The notes: a model not told the origin generated them from the letters alone. DNA of 64,000 bases from DALYDD01 sp031973395 (GCA_031973395.1 DALYDD010000004.1:5172-69171), one strand, 5' to 3'. Positions 48,831-57,115 are shown, counted from the first letter of the stretch. Translations and numbers: made by a program.

Positions 48831-49073
48831 TTATCGCTTCTTCTTTTTGTCGTTTACGAGTTTGCCGAGCTTAGCCAATTTTTCACGAGCTTCTCGTCGT
48901 TTCATAACTTCGAGGGCAGCCTTCTTTTTCTTGTAGTGAGAAAGAGTTCGTTCTGCTTCTTTGAGGCCTCGTACACGGTTAAGAATCCCAGAGTCCTGAG
49001 TTCTTTTTGTGAAGCGGCGGATCAATGAAGAGGCGCTTTCGTTTTGGTTTCGTTCTACTGATACATTTGCCAT
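48831..49073 (-). CDS. rpsU: 30S ribosomal protein S21
   Basis: This 80-residue basic protein has the S21 pattern: MANVSVERNQNESASSLIRRFTKRTQDSGIL, then RVRGLKEAERTLSHYKKKKAALEVMKRR. S21 binds the small subunit near the platform and helps mRNA recognition. It sits between ybeY and the HisRS-like gene with short spacing, so the three are likely cotranscribed. Confidence 0.9.
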   Translation of the reverse strand: MANVSVERNQNESASSLIRRFTKRTQDSGILNRVRGLKEAERTLSHYKKKKAALEVMKRREAREKLAKLGKLVNDKKKKR

Positions 49074-49087
49074 AGGGAGCTACTTTA

Positions 49088-50533
49088 TCACAGTTTTTTT
49101 AGATATTCAATAAGGTTGTCGATATGGATTGTCTCCTGGATTCGGGTCTCTACGTGGCGCACGGTGACGCTATTTTCAAGGGCTTCTTTTTGACCTACGA
49201 GTAAGATATACGGCACCCCTAGTTTTTCGGCTGCTTGGAGCTGGGCAGTGATCTTGTCTTTGGCCAAAGCCTGGTGAACATGGATATTTGAGCGTCGAAG
49301 AATTTCGAGAATGGCAAGACTTCGGAGCTTTGCTTCATATCCGAGATGGATAAAGTAGAATTTGATCTCTTCTTCCACGATAGTTGCGGGTGCTTTCTTT
49401 GCATCTTTGTCGTCTACAAGAATATGCGCACCCATGGCAGGGATTTCCTTTTTGCCGAGGGCTTTGCGGGCAACACTATTGTATCTTTCGCCGATTGCGA
49501 GAACAGTTCTCTTTTCACTTTTTGCTTTTTCTTCAATTCCAATAATTTGGAAAACAGTTCCTGTTGAACAATTGCGCGTACCAATTAAGCTATTATTGAT
49601 CATGTAGGGAAGACCGAGTGATTCAAGATATTCCAAAACTTCTCGGAAATGCTGCCGGCTTTCTTCTGAAAGAAAATCAATCGGTTTGGGTGCTTCATCC
49701 TGGAATGGTTCCAGGGCTTCGTGATCCGTAGAGTTTAATGAAAGCGGGTCCTTTCTGAACATATTTCGGATATCTGCAGGAAGATCTGCGAGTCGCTTTT
49801 TGTAAAATTGAGTGAATTCTCGAGTGAATCGGGCGAACGAGTCTTTGTCTCCGACAGAGTTTACTTCAACAATCAACTCCTCGATGTCGTGGTGTTCTTT
49901 GAGAATGACGAAGGCTGTTTCAATAACTACTGCATCTGCAATACTCTTGCTATTTCCAATGCTGTCGATATTGAAAACATGTTCACGGGTTTTGTCAGCA
50001 AATGAATTTCCCTTGAGTGGCCCGCTGAAACAAATGGTTGGCGGCTGATGCAAATCCTGCATCTTTTTTTCTACATAATTTCTAACGATGGCAACTTTTT
50101 CCTCAAGGAAATTGTCAAAATTCAAAGCACCCTGGTCTGGTCGACTCAGCTTATCTTTCAAAACCTTGGCCTTGCTGGTGTCACCTTTCTCGACTTCAAA
50201 TTCAAAAGGAATGAAGCCGTAGTGCCGCGCAGTTTTGATGCAATCTACATGACCCTTATAAATATTTGAAGGAAGGGTGAATTGTGTTTTTACTGTTTTT
50301 TGCTTAGTGATTTTAGCGCTGAAGTCACTCATCTTACTAATGCCTCCCAATGGGGTTGATCGGACGTGTAGGTCTCCAGCTCTGTATTTTGGCTTTTTCA
50401 AAGCTTGAGCTGTCACCTGGCTTTTTTCATCCTTCTTGGATGGCGAGGTGTGTGCGGGTTTTGAATGCTTAGGATGAGCTTTTAGGGCCTTAGAAGCAGT
50501 CTTTTTGGCTGTTTTTGGTTGTTTTTTACCCAT
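49088..50533 (-). CDS. HisRS-like protein with degenerate motifs
   Basis: This 481-residue protein has a Lys/Ala-rich N-terminal arm (residues 1-50), then a class II synthetase fold like HisRS, and a C-terminal HGTP anticodon-binding domain (NIHVHQALAKDKITAQLQAAEKLGVPYILLVG). Several catalytic signatures are changed. The histidine motif RGLDYYTGTVFE appears as GTRNCSTGTVFQI (318-330), and neither the motif 1 TLRPEGT nor the motif 2 FRYERPQAGRYREF is visible. It may be a strongly diverged HisRS, a HisZ-like regulator, or a factor with another role. The gene is next to rpsU and ybeY. Confidence 0.72.
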   Translation of the reverse strand: MGKKQPKTAKKTASKALKAHPKHSKPAHTSPSKKDEKSQVTAQALKKPKYRAGDLHVRSTPLGGISKMSDFSAKITKQKTVKTQFTLPSNIYKGHVDCIKTARHYGFIPFEFEVEKGDTSKAKVLKDKLSRPDQGALNFDNFLEEKVAIVRNYVEKKMQDLHQPPTICFSGPLKGNSFADKTREHVFNIDSIGNSKSIADAVVIETAFVILKEHHDIEELIVEVNSVGDKDSFARFTREFTQFYKKRLADLPADIRNMFRKDPLSLNSTDHEALEPFQDEAPKPIDFLSEESRQHFREVLEYLESLGLPYMINNSLIGTRNCSTGTVFQIIGIEEKAKSEKRTVLAIGERYNSVARKALGKKEIPAMGAHILVDDKDAKKAPATIVEEEIKFYFIHLGYEAKLRSLAILEILRRSNIHVHQALAKDKITAQLQAAEKLGVPYILLVGQKEALENSVTVRHVETRIQETIHIDNLIEYLKKL

Positions 50534-50608
50534 ATTTTCCGTAATTTAGACCATAGATTATCACAGAGGGGGTTAATCTCCAAGAATCCGGGCGATTTTT
50601 AAAAGATT

Positions 50609-51223
50609 TTAGGGTTTTGGGTATCTCACGTCCTTGAACTTTGATACAGAACCAGGAAGAACCGAAAGGTCGCTAATGGGGAGTAATCGTATCAAGGCTC
50701 GACCGGTGATGGCGTCTTTTTTCAACGGTCCCCAAATTCGAGAATCTGAACTGACCTCACGATTGTCGCCCATAACAAAATATTCATCAGCTTTCAGTGT
50801 TCGTTCAACCTTGCGCTGACTTTCAAATGTGACATACGGTTCGTTGAGAAGAAATCCATCTGGATTTTCTGTATTAAAAATTTGAACAAGAGGGCCCTCG
50901 ACAACAACACGTTCGCCAGGGAGGCCGATAACACGCTTGATAAAATATCTGCCGTCTTCGGTGGGGGCATCAAATACAATGACGTCTCCGCGCTCAGGTT
51001 CAGAAAATGCATATGTCAATTTATCGACGATGACATAATTGGCTTCATCAAAAGTTGGCTCCATTGAGCTGCCGTGGACGAGGAAGGGGTCAATAATAAA
51101 TATTCGTAGAACCGCGACAACTACGATAAAGATAAAAATCGTCCTCCAGAAATGATCTTTTTGAGGTTTAGCCATCTCGATTGTTGGTGTAGGATTTGGA
51201 ACTGCTTGTTGAGTATTCTCCAT
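50609..51223 (-). CDS. lepB: Signal peptidase I
   Basis: This 204-residue protein has one membrane helix (FIFIVVVAVLRIFIIDPFLV), the catalytic Ser in HGSSMEPTF (Ser53), the Lys in YFIKRVIGLPG (Lys95), and the late motif VMGDNREVSSDSRIWGPL. It cuts signal peptides from exported proteins. The start is taken at 51223, because TATGAT (51231-51236) sits 7 nt before that ATG on the minus strand. It is divergent from pth. Confidence 0.95.
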   Translation of the reverse strand: MENTQQAVPNPTPTIEMAKPQKDHFWRTIFIFIVVVAVLRIFIIDPFLVHGSSMEPTFDEANYVIVDKLTYAFSEPERGDVIVFDAPTEDGRYFIKRVIGLPGERVVVEGPLVQIFNTENPDGFLLNEPYVTFESQRKVERTLKADEYFVMGDNREVSSDSRIWGPLKKDAITGRALIRLLPISDLSVLPGSVSKFKDVRYPKP

Positions 51224-51230
51224 TTGGAAT

Positions 51231-51236
51231 ATCATA
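51231..51236 (-). promoter_or_regulatory. -10 box of lepB
   Basis: TATGAT on the minus strand, 7 nt before the lepB ATG, predicts a leaderless transcript. Confidence 0.5.
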
Positions 51237-51297
51237 ACATACTGTTGCCTGTAAATCTGCACTTTTTCAGCCAAAGACATTGTTGGGCTGCCTATGT

Positions 51298-51303
51298 TAC
51301 AAT
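51298..51303 (+). promoter_or_regulatory. -10 box of pth
   Basis: TACAAT ends 6 nt before the ATG at 51310 and supports that start. Confidence 0.5.
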
Positions 51304-51309
51304 CTAAAA

Positions 51310-51921
51310 ATGTTTTATATCGTCGGTTTAGGAAATCCAGGAGAAGAATACGAACTCACGCGCCATAATATTGGGCGGATGGCAGTTGAATTATTGGCTG
51401 ATAAATTAGATTTAGGAGAATGGAAAACAGACAAGGTTCTCGACGCAGAAAAAATGAAAGGTGAGGTTGGTGGAGAGTCAGTCACGCTCGTTATGCCCAA
51501 TACGTTTATGAATAAAAGCGGAAAGTCTATCGTGCCGCTATTGAATACTTCCGGCTTAACAAAACAGCAAATAGAAAAAAAGGCCGCAAAACTGGTCGTT
51601 ATTCATGATGATCTTGATTTGCCATTAGGAAAGGTCAAGATCGTCTTCAATCGAGGTTCGGGTGGACATAATGGTGTTGAATCAATCAGGAAGGCTATCA
51701 AGACAGAAGCATTTGTCCGAATCAAAATAGGTATTGTACCAACGACTCCGACAGGGAAGCTCAAAAAACCAAAAGGTGAGAAGAAGGTTGTCGATTGTAT
51801 CTTAGGTAAATTCCAATCTGCCGAATTGCAGGTGATTAAGAAGTCCCTAAAGGATATTCCTGAGATTATTTCATTGATTGTGACAGAAGGGCCAACGGCA
51901 GCGATGAATATGTTCAACTAA
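51310..51921 (+). CDS. pth: Peptidyl-tRNA hydrolase
   Basis: This 203-residue protein begins MFYIVGLGNPGEEYELTRHNIGRM, with the catalytic His in TRHN, and also has VMPNTFMNKSG, VIHDDLDLPLGKV and RGSGGHNGVESI. It releases peptides from peptidyl-tRNA to rescue stalled translation. A TTG at 51280 is in frame but the ATG fits the family start. A copy of the 45-nt motif lies 14 bp after the stop codon. Confidence 0.96.
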   Translation: MFYIVGLGNPGEEYELTRHNIGRMAVELLADKLDLGEWKTDKVLDAEKMKGEVGGESVTLVMPNTFMNKSGKSIVPLLNTSGLTKQQIEKKAAKLVVIHDDLDLPLGKVKIVFNRGSGGHNGVESIRKAIKTEAFVRIKIGIVPTTPTGKLKKPKGEKKVVDCILGKFQSAELQVIKKSLKDIPEIISLIVTEGPTAAMNMFN

Positions 51922-51935
51922 AATAACTCTCGAAG

Positions 51936-51980
51936 TACCTCCGCAGGACGATTGTGTAACTACGACCGAAACCGAGGACA
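51936..51980 (-). repeat. 45-nt terminator-loop motif, copy C
   Basis: Read on the minus strand it begins TGTCCTCGGTTTCG and ends TCCTGCGGAGGTA, the same length as copies A and B. It lies between pth and the sigma factor gene, without the long perfect flanking arms of copies A and B. Confidence 0.65.
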
Positions 51981-52037
51981 GCGCAAGGGGATTATTAAAT
52001 TAATCTTATCTTAATGTATTAAAGCTACACTCAGGGC

Positions 52038-52664
52038 ATGATAAAAAGTGCCATGTTTGCTGAACCACAGGTGGTAACGAGATCTGCTCTGCATGGTGAC
52101 AAAAAAGCCATGAGCTCAATATATGAATACGGGTACAAGCCGCTCTATAATTTCATTTACCTTCGTCTGGGGAATATTCGTGCCCGTCGAGATGTTGCAT
52201 TGGATCTGACAGAAGACTCTTTTTATAAATTCCTTAAATTTATAGGTAAAAATGAGGCCGCTTCAGCGCAGGTTGAAGTTAAGCCCATGCCCCTTCTCTA
52301 TACTATCGCCAGAAATACCATCATCGACTATGCGAGGAAGAAAAAAGAGGTATTGATCGAGACCGAAGAATTCACTTTCGATGACATTAAGGATGATAGC
52401 CAATCAAGCTCTGCACCTTATGAATCTTGCGAATTGCATTTGTTAGGAAAAAAATTAATGAAGCTTTTGGATAGATTAACTTCAGGACAAAGAGAGATCA
52501 TTTCACTCACTTTTTATGAAGAGTTAGAGACTAGTGAAGTGGCGTATATATTAGAAGTGTCCGAGGAGGCTGTGAGGCAACAGAAGTCACGTGCCATAAG
52601 AGCTTTACGTTATCTTATGCGAACGAATGAAACAGAAATTATCAACTCCTATCGAAGAGCATGA
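52038..52664 (+). CDS. RNA polymerase sigma factor, sigma-70/ECF-like
   Basis: This 208-residue protein has region 2 (YEYGYKPLYNFIYLRLGNIRARRDVALDLTEDSFYKFL ... PLLYTIARNTIIDYARKKK) and region 4 (LDRLTSGQREIISLTFYEELETSEVAYILEVSEEAVRQQKSRAIRALR). It redirects RNA polymerase to a set of promoters, probably for envelope stress or surface functions. The next gene overlaps it by 38 nt and has one membrane helix, the usual arrangement of a sigma/anti-sigma pair. TGA is the stop codon. Confidence 0.9.
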   Translation: MIKSAMFAEPQVVTRSALHGDKKAMSSIYEYGYKPLYNFIYLRLGNIRARRDVALDLTEDSFYKFLKFIGKNEAASAQVEVKPMPLLYTIARNTIIDYARKKKEVLIETEEFTFDDIKDDSQSSSAPYESCELHLLGKKLMKLLDRLTSGQREIISLTFYEELETSEVAYILEVSEEAVRQQKSRAIRALRYLMRTNETEIINSYRRA

Positions 52665-53040
52665 CTTACAGGCTAGTTTTAATCGTGTCTTGAAAAAAAT
52701 TCATATTGAAGTTTTGCCTGTATTAAATACACGTAAGGCAATGCTACAAAAATTGATCCTCCCTATAGGGGTTCTGGTCACTGCGATTGGATTTACTGGA
52801 TATTATGCACGCGCGGTGCCTCCACAGCCTGCATCTATTACTGATCAAAGTCGATCGACACCTATTTATCCTGTGGAAGTAATAAGGCAAGAGCTTTTGA
52901 ATGTTCCGGGTACAACTGAAACTGGAACACCTAAAGACATTGAGGTTCAGAAACCGGCGCGCAAACCCGTATCTAAGGCAAAGATATTACATACTAATGA
53001 AACCGTTTTTCCTGAGACCATGACTTTGGAATACGAATAA
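52627..53040 (+). CDS. Single-pass membrane protein, possible anti-sigma factor
   Basis: This 137-residue protein has a short cytoplasmic N-terminal part (MKQKLSTPIEEHDLQASFNRVLKKIHIEV), one membrane helix (LILPIGVLVTAIGFTGYYA) and a Pro/Thr-rich extracytoplasmic tail. The overlap with the sigma factor gene, the membrane topology and the size suggest an anti-sigma factor, but the zinc-binding or ASD motifs of known families are not visible. The PrsW-like protease at 15498 would be a possible activator. Confidence 0.55.
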   Translation: MKQKLSTPIEEHDLQASFNRVLKKIHIEVLPVLNTRKAMLQKLILPIGVLVTAIGFTGYYARAVPPQPASITDQSRSTPIYPVEVIRQELLNVPGTTETGTPKDIEVQKPARKPVSKAKILHTNETVFPETMTLEYE

Positions 53041-53122
53041 AAGAATAAGCAAAAACAGCTTCTGCGAATTGATTAAGTAATCAGTATCGAAACCGTGGGT
53101 GGCACGAAGGGGTTGTTTTTTA

Positions 53123-53150
53123 TTGACAAACTTGCAAACGAACATACTAT
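53123..53150 (+). promoter_or_regulatory. Promoter of the gene at 53258
   Basis: TTGACA (53123-53128) and TACTAT (53145-53150) are separated by 16 nt. Transcription from it starts near 53157, so the in-frame GTG at 53099 cannot be the start from this promoter. Confidence 0.6.
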
Positions 53151-53257
53151 CTTACTCGGACAAGCGTGCATTCTGCACGTCTCCACAACATTCTCCAATC
53201 AAAGTCTGCGGACCGAGAAAGGAGACATTCCTGCGGGAATGGTTAGTACCTAAACAA

Positions 53258-54472
53258 GTGAATACACCGAAAAACGCACTTGCTGCGAAAGCGGCAGAAC
53301 TGAAAATGCACACGCTCCTCATGGTTTTGGAGCCTCTCAATCCCGCTCAGGCTTTGGAGTCTATGCGGGCACTCATCATGAAGACAATCGTCAGCAATGA
53401 CGGTTGGCAGGAATTGCTGAGGCAGACCTTGGCGGTTCCGGACCAAACGCTCACGTACAATTATCTGCACCATAGTGGTCTGCTCGAATTTTGGATACTG
53501 GGCAATGATAATATTCCGGACACTACTCAAGCTGAAAAGTTTGATCGTGTTTGCCAACTCTTTGACAGCCTTTATGCGCTAAGGGCCCCTCGGGATCCGG
53601 CAAAGCGCAACGAGGTGATGCAGAAAGTTATGGAGTACATGTTCAGGCTGATTTACGAACACGTAGTTGAATGTGACTCGAAACCAGGTGAAGCCGAAAG
53701 GGCGCAGCTCCGGGAACAGTGGCGAGTATTTCTCACCGCTGGCTCGAAGTTGCCTGACGTCTGCAAGAAGTGTCTCGAAGCATGCGGCGATAGAGTCGGT
53801 CGCGGAAGTGCCTTCTGGTTGATGGAAAATATGTGCGATCCTGACAAAGAACACTACGGTACCAATGAATGGACGGGCATATTGTCCATCGCTTCTGCAT
53901 TTTTATGGCGAATGGTTGCCCATTCTCGTGACGATGGAACGGCAGAACGTCGTAATCACACAGCACTGCTTCAACCCCTCACGCGATTGCATTGGCCTCA
54001 CTTCAATCGTCATCACCGTACTGTGCTGGAATCCCTCCCTTCACACTCGCACGTGGCTAGAGTTTGTGCGTCGGTGGTAGACAAAATCTGCACCTTTGCA
54101 CAAATGATGATTGACCTCACCGAGGCGCTGGATTTAAAGGCGCACTTGCACGGGACATGGAATTTCAGTCGTATTGGTAATCAACAGTTTGGAAGTGATC
54201 CATGGAGATTCTTCGGTTTCCACAGTCTTATGTACGATGTAAACAGCACAACTCTGAACCGGATTGTTTTGTGGTTTGCTGCCGAGCATGTGCAGTTACC
54301 GAGATCACTTGCAGAGAGGGGTCCGCAGATCGCTGAAGCTTCGCAGGGCATTTCAGCGCTCGTCGAAGCGATCCTTGCTGAAGTTGGATTTAACGATCCC
54401 GTCGAACTCCTCATCGTTACCAATCATCGCGAAATTCACGATCTCGCATTCCAGCTCAATACCAAAGGCTAG
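53258..54472 (+). CDS. GC-rich cytoplasmic protein of unknown function
   Basis: This protein of about 404 residues is largely helical and has no signal peptide or recognised domain. It has short Cys/His groups (CKKCLEACGD, HFNRHHRTVLESLPSHSH). The frame is open further upstream to 53099, but the promoter at 53123-53150 argues for a later start. GTG 53258 is a guess. A Shine-Dalgarno-like AAAGGAGA (53218-53225) is followed by a CTG in frame and by a 4-codon frame starting ATG 53239. The gene is more GC-rich than its neighbours and has its own consensus promoter and strong terminator, like the cassettes at 8413 and 42618. Confidence 0.6.
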   Translation: MNTPKNALAAKAAELKMHTLLMVLEPLNPAQALESMRALIMKTIVSNDGWQELLRQTLAVPDQTLTYNYLHHSGLLEFWILGNDNIPDTTQAEKFDRVCQLFDSLYALRAPRDPAKRNEVMQKVMEYMFRLIYEHVVECDSKPGEAERAQLREQWRVFLTAGSKLPDVCKKCLEACGDRVGRGSAFWLMENMCDPDKEHYGTNEWTGILSIASAFLWRMVAHSRDDGTAERRNHTALLQPLTRLHWPHFNRHHRTVLESLPSHSHVARVCASVVDKICTFAQMMIDLTEALDLKAHLHGTWNFSRIGNQQFGSDPWRFFGFHSLMYDVNSTTLNRIVLWFAAEHVQLPRSLAERGPQIAEASQGISALVEAILAEVGFNDPVELLIVTNHREIHDLAFQLNTKG

Positions 54473-54510
54473 GTATTGGTCTGCAATTCACTCATTAAGA
54501 AGCCCTCAAA

Positions 54511-54547
54511 CCCGCGCGGTGTCACAACCGCGCGGGCCTTCTTTTTT
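54511..54547 (+). terminator. Strong GC-rich terminator
   Basis: CCCGCGCGGT and ACCGCGCGGG pair with a small loop and are followed by CCTTCTTTTTT, 39 bp past the stop codon of the gene at 53258. Confidence 0.85.
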
Positions 54548-54562
54548 AAATATTTATTTTTC

Positions 54563-54600
54563 AAAACAAAAAATCGCCCCTTCGAGCGACTTTTTGTTTT
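54563..54600. terminator. Terminator of rpsA (both strands)
   Basis: AAAACAAAAAATCGC and GCGACTTTTTGTTTT flank a short loop. T-runs on both sides suit the converging rpsA and the gene at 53258. Confidence 0.75.
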
Positions 54601-54615
54601 TCTTTTGCTCAGAAA

Positions 54616-55773
54616 TTACTTCTTCGCTTTGTCGATAAACGAGAGTGCCATCTTCTGTTCCTTTGGATCGAACAATGTGATCTTGAACTGATATGTTTTA
54701 CCAAGTTCTAGTTTTTCACGAAGCTTGATTTCACTTCCGAATTCAGAGATGTGAACAAGTCCAGCAACGCCTTCTTCGATAGAGGCGAGAGCGCCGTGCT
54801 TATTGAATTTGATGATGATACCAGTGACAACATCGTCTTTCTTATATTTCTTCTCAGCTTCTTTCCAAGGATTTGGTTTCAAAGCTTTGATTGAAAGAGA
54901 GATTTTGCCATCTTTGATCTCAATGACTTTCACTTTGACCTTTTCGCCAACTTTGAACATTGCGCGAGGGTCTTCTACAAGTGACCAGTCAATTTCAGAG
55001 ATATGAACGAGGCCTTCGAGATTTTCTTCAAGCTTAACGAAGATTCCGAAATCTACAGCACCAGTTACAGTACCTTCGATATCTTCACCAACATTATATT
55101 TGCTGACAATCTTTTCTTTGTCTCGACTTTCAGGGCTCTTTTCAGAGAAAATCAATTTACCTTCTTTTGGAGAAGCTGAAATGATGCAAACAGAAAGTTT
55201 TTCGCCGACTAATTTTTTCAATTCTTCGAGTACTTTATCTTTGTCGCCATTTTCTACGCGAGGGTAGTGGTCAGCCTTGAGCTGTGAAGCAGGGAGGAAG
55301 CCCTGAATTCCTTGCCAAGACATGAGGAGTCCACCTTTGTTTGCTTCGAGGACAGGAATATCGTAAATGGTTTTTGATTTGATTGCGCTTTCTGCTTCGC
55401 TCCAGATGAGGGCTTGCTTCGCTTCTTTCAAAGATAATTCGATGTATCCATCTGGGTTTTCAATATCAACAACCTTGGCAGCAATGCTATCTCCGATATT
55501 TACCTTTCGGATAATATCTCGAGCGGCGATATATTCACGGCCATAGATGATACCTGTTCCATAAGGCTTAAGATCGACGAATACACCCTTTTTATCAATT
55601 GCGATAACAGGGCCTTCGACAATATCTCCAAGACTTGGAGGGTTTGCAGAATCAGCGATTAGTTGCGCCATGAAATGGTTAGACTTTGCAATTTCATTCG
55701 CAGCCTCCATTTCTGTCGCAGAAAGTTCAACTTCAGCATCTGTTGATGCGTCGGCAATAGTTTTTTTTGTCAT
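54616..55773 (-). CDS. rpsA: Ribosomal protein S1-like, four S1 domains
   Basis: This protein of about 385 residues has four S1 RNA-binding domains in tandem: LGDIVEGPVIAIDKKGVFVDLKPYGTGIIYGREY near the start, a second (IPVLEANKGGLLMSWQGIQGFLPASQL), a third (VGEDIEGTVTGAVDFGIFVKLEENLEGLVHISEIDWS) and a fourth (KDDVVTGIIIKFNKHGALASIEEGVAGLVHISEF). It binds mRNA at the small subunit and may be important where Shine-Dalgarno sites are weak. ATG 55773 is chosen because the N-terminal sequence before it is not S1-like. The frame upstream runs towards the assembly gap. Confidence 0.9.
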   Translation of the reverse strand: MTKKTIADASTDAEVELSATEMEAANEIAKSNHFMAQLIADSANPPSLGDIVEGPVIAIDKKGVFVDLKPYGTGIIYGREYIAARDIIRKVNIGDSIAAKVVDIENPDGYIELSLKEAKQALIWSEAESAIKSKTIYDIPVLEANKGGLLMSWQGIQGFLPASQLKADHYPRVENGDKDKVLEELKKLVGEKLSVCIISASPKEGKLIFSEKSPESRDKEKIVSKYNVGEDIEGTVTGAVDFGIFVKLEENLEGLVHISEIDWSLVEDPRAMFKVGEKVKVKVIEIKDGKISLSIKALKPNPWKEAEKKYKKDDVVTGIIIKFNKHGALASIEEGVAGLVHISEFGSEIKLREKLELGKTYQFKITLFDPKEQKMALSFIDKAKK

Positions 55774-55842
55774 ATTTTTTGCAAAAGAGCTTCTGCTTGG
55801 ATTTCCGAAGCCTTGCGGCGGCACAGCAGGGATTACACTTTC

Positions 55843-55942
55843 NNNNNNNNNNNNNNNNNNNNNNNNNNNNNNNNNNNNNNNNNNNNNNNNNNNNNNNNNN
55901 NNNNNNNNNNNNNNNNNNNNNNNNNNNNNNNNNNNNNNNNNN
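55843..55942. other. Assembly gap of 100 N
   Basis: 100 unknown bases, a fixed-size scaffold gap. The real distance is unknown, and a gene or promoter of rpsA may be lost here. Confidence 0.95.
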
Positions 55943-56009
55943 TCTTCTAATATATAACGATACCACTCGTATCTACATGCGTCAATTTCGTAATTTCAAA
56001 AAAATATCG

Positions 56010-56015
56010 TAAAAT
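56010..56015 (+). promoter_or_regulatory. -10 box of the MBL-fold gene
   Basis: TAAAAT lies 7 nt before the ATG at 56023, in the leaderless spacing seen elsewhere. Confidence 0.4.
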
Positions 56016-56022
56016 AGACCGC

Positions 56023-56664
56023 ATGATTATCACATACCTCGGACATGAATTTTTCAAAGTACAATTAGGAGACTTAACCGTTGCCTTTAACCCGCCGGCA
56101 AAAGACTCTTCTTATAAATCAAGTAAATTCGGGGCGGATGTTGTTCTCGAAACTCTTGCACATGAAGATATGTCGGGTGGTGCAGATCTCGCATATGGAG
56201 ATCGAGCTCCATTTGTCATTTCTGGTCCTGGTGAATACGAAACAAATGGCATTTTTATAAAAGGCGTTGCAGGTTCTTCTCGATATGATGTGGATGATAA
56301 AGAAGATGCGCTCATCAATACGATTTATTCTCTGACAGTTGATAATATTTCTATGCTTTTCCTCGGAGCCCAGAGCACAGAATTGCCAGCACAACTATCC
56401 GAGATTGTAGATTCTGTAGACGTCTTGTTTTTGCCAATCGGAGGGGACGGTGTTTTTTCTCCAAAAGAAGCTTATAAAATAGCTATGAATCTGGAACCGA
56501 AAGTTATTATTCCTATGCATTTTTCTTCTGCAAAAGACGAGGCCGTCAAGCAATTTATAAAGGAAGCTGGTGGTGAAGTGACAACAGTTGATAAGTTAAC
56601 TATCAAAAGAAAAGATATTGAGGGCAAAGAGGGTGAGGTGATTGTTTTGGAACCACAGGCTTAG
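56023..56664 (+). CDS. MBL-fold protein with degenerate metal motif
   Basis: This 213-residue protein follows the plan of UlaG/YtkL-like metallo-beta-lactamase-fold hydrolases (MIITYLGHEFFKVQLGDLTVAFNPP, then DSVDVLFLPIGGDGVFSPKEAYKIA and KVIIPMHFSSA). The main metal motif HxHxDH is replaced by ETLAHEDMSGGAD, so most metal ligands are lost. The late His in PMHF is kept. It may be an inactive or changed hydrolase. It starts right after the N gap region and precedes gyrA. Confidence 0.78.
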   Translation: MIITYLGHEFFKVQLGDLTVAFNPPAKDSSYKSSKFGADVVLETLAHEDMSGGADLAYGDRAPFVISGPGEYETNGIFIKGVAGSSRYDVDDKEDALINTIYSLTVDNISMLFLGAQSTELPAQLSEIVDSVDVLFLPIGGDGVFSPKEAYKIAMNLEPKVIIPMHFSSAKDEAVKQFIKEAGGEVTTVDKLTIKRKDIEGKEGEVIVLEPQA

Positions 56665-56722
56665 GGTGAGTGCTGTGAGATTTCAAACATACCCTTAATT
56701 TATTGCTATAATATAAAAGCAT

Positions 56723-57115
56723 ATGGCAAAAGGTTTTCTCGAATCTCTTAAACAAAAACCGCCTGCGGTCAAAAAAACCATTGCTCTACTCACGAGTGCT
56801 GTAATTGCTTTTATTATCCTCGTCATCGCCCTCGTCTTAACTTTCACTGGTGCAAATAATAAAAAACCTAGCCAAAAAGGGGCTATCGATATCAAAAGAG
56901 AAAATGCTATCAATCAAATCAAGAAAGATTTGGGTCGAATAAAAGATCAGGTTTCTGCTGGTGCCACAGATGTCAAAGATTCATTTGGAAATGTCTTTGC
57001 CTCCTCTACTGGAAGCTCTACCGCCACGAGTACGTTACCGACAACCACTTCGACTGCGACATCTACGGCTTCGAGTAGCTCGAGAAGCAATGGCCAAAAT
57101 AGACCACAAAATTAG
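56723..57115 (+). CDS. Single-pass membrane protein, unknown function
   Basis: This 130-residue protein has an N-terminal cytoplasmic segment (MAKGFLESLKQKPPAVKKT), a membrane helix (IALLTSAVIAFIILVIALVLTF) and a low-complexity Ser/Thr-rich tail. The small, membrane-anchored, low-complexity form is common among uncharacterised Parcubacteria proteins. It lies upstream of gyrA. A TATAAT box at about 56707-56712 precedes it. Confidence 0.6.
   Translation: MAKGFLESLKQKPPAVKKTIALLTSAVIAFIILVIALVLTFTGANNKKPSQKGAIDIKRENAINQIKKDLGRIKDQVSAGATDVKDSFGNVFASSTGSSTATSTLPTTTSTATSTASSSSRSNGQNRPQN

Noticed and set aside
53099..53257. GTG at 53099 as the start of the GC-rich gene.
   Set aside because: It lies upstream of the TTGACA/TACTAT promoter, and the first 50 residues differ in character from the rest.
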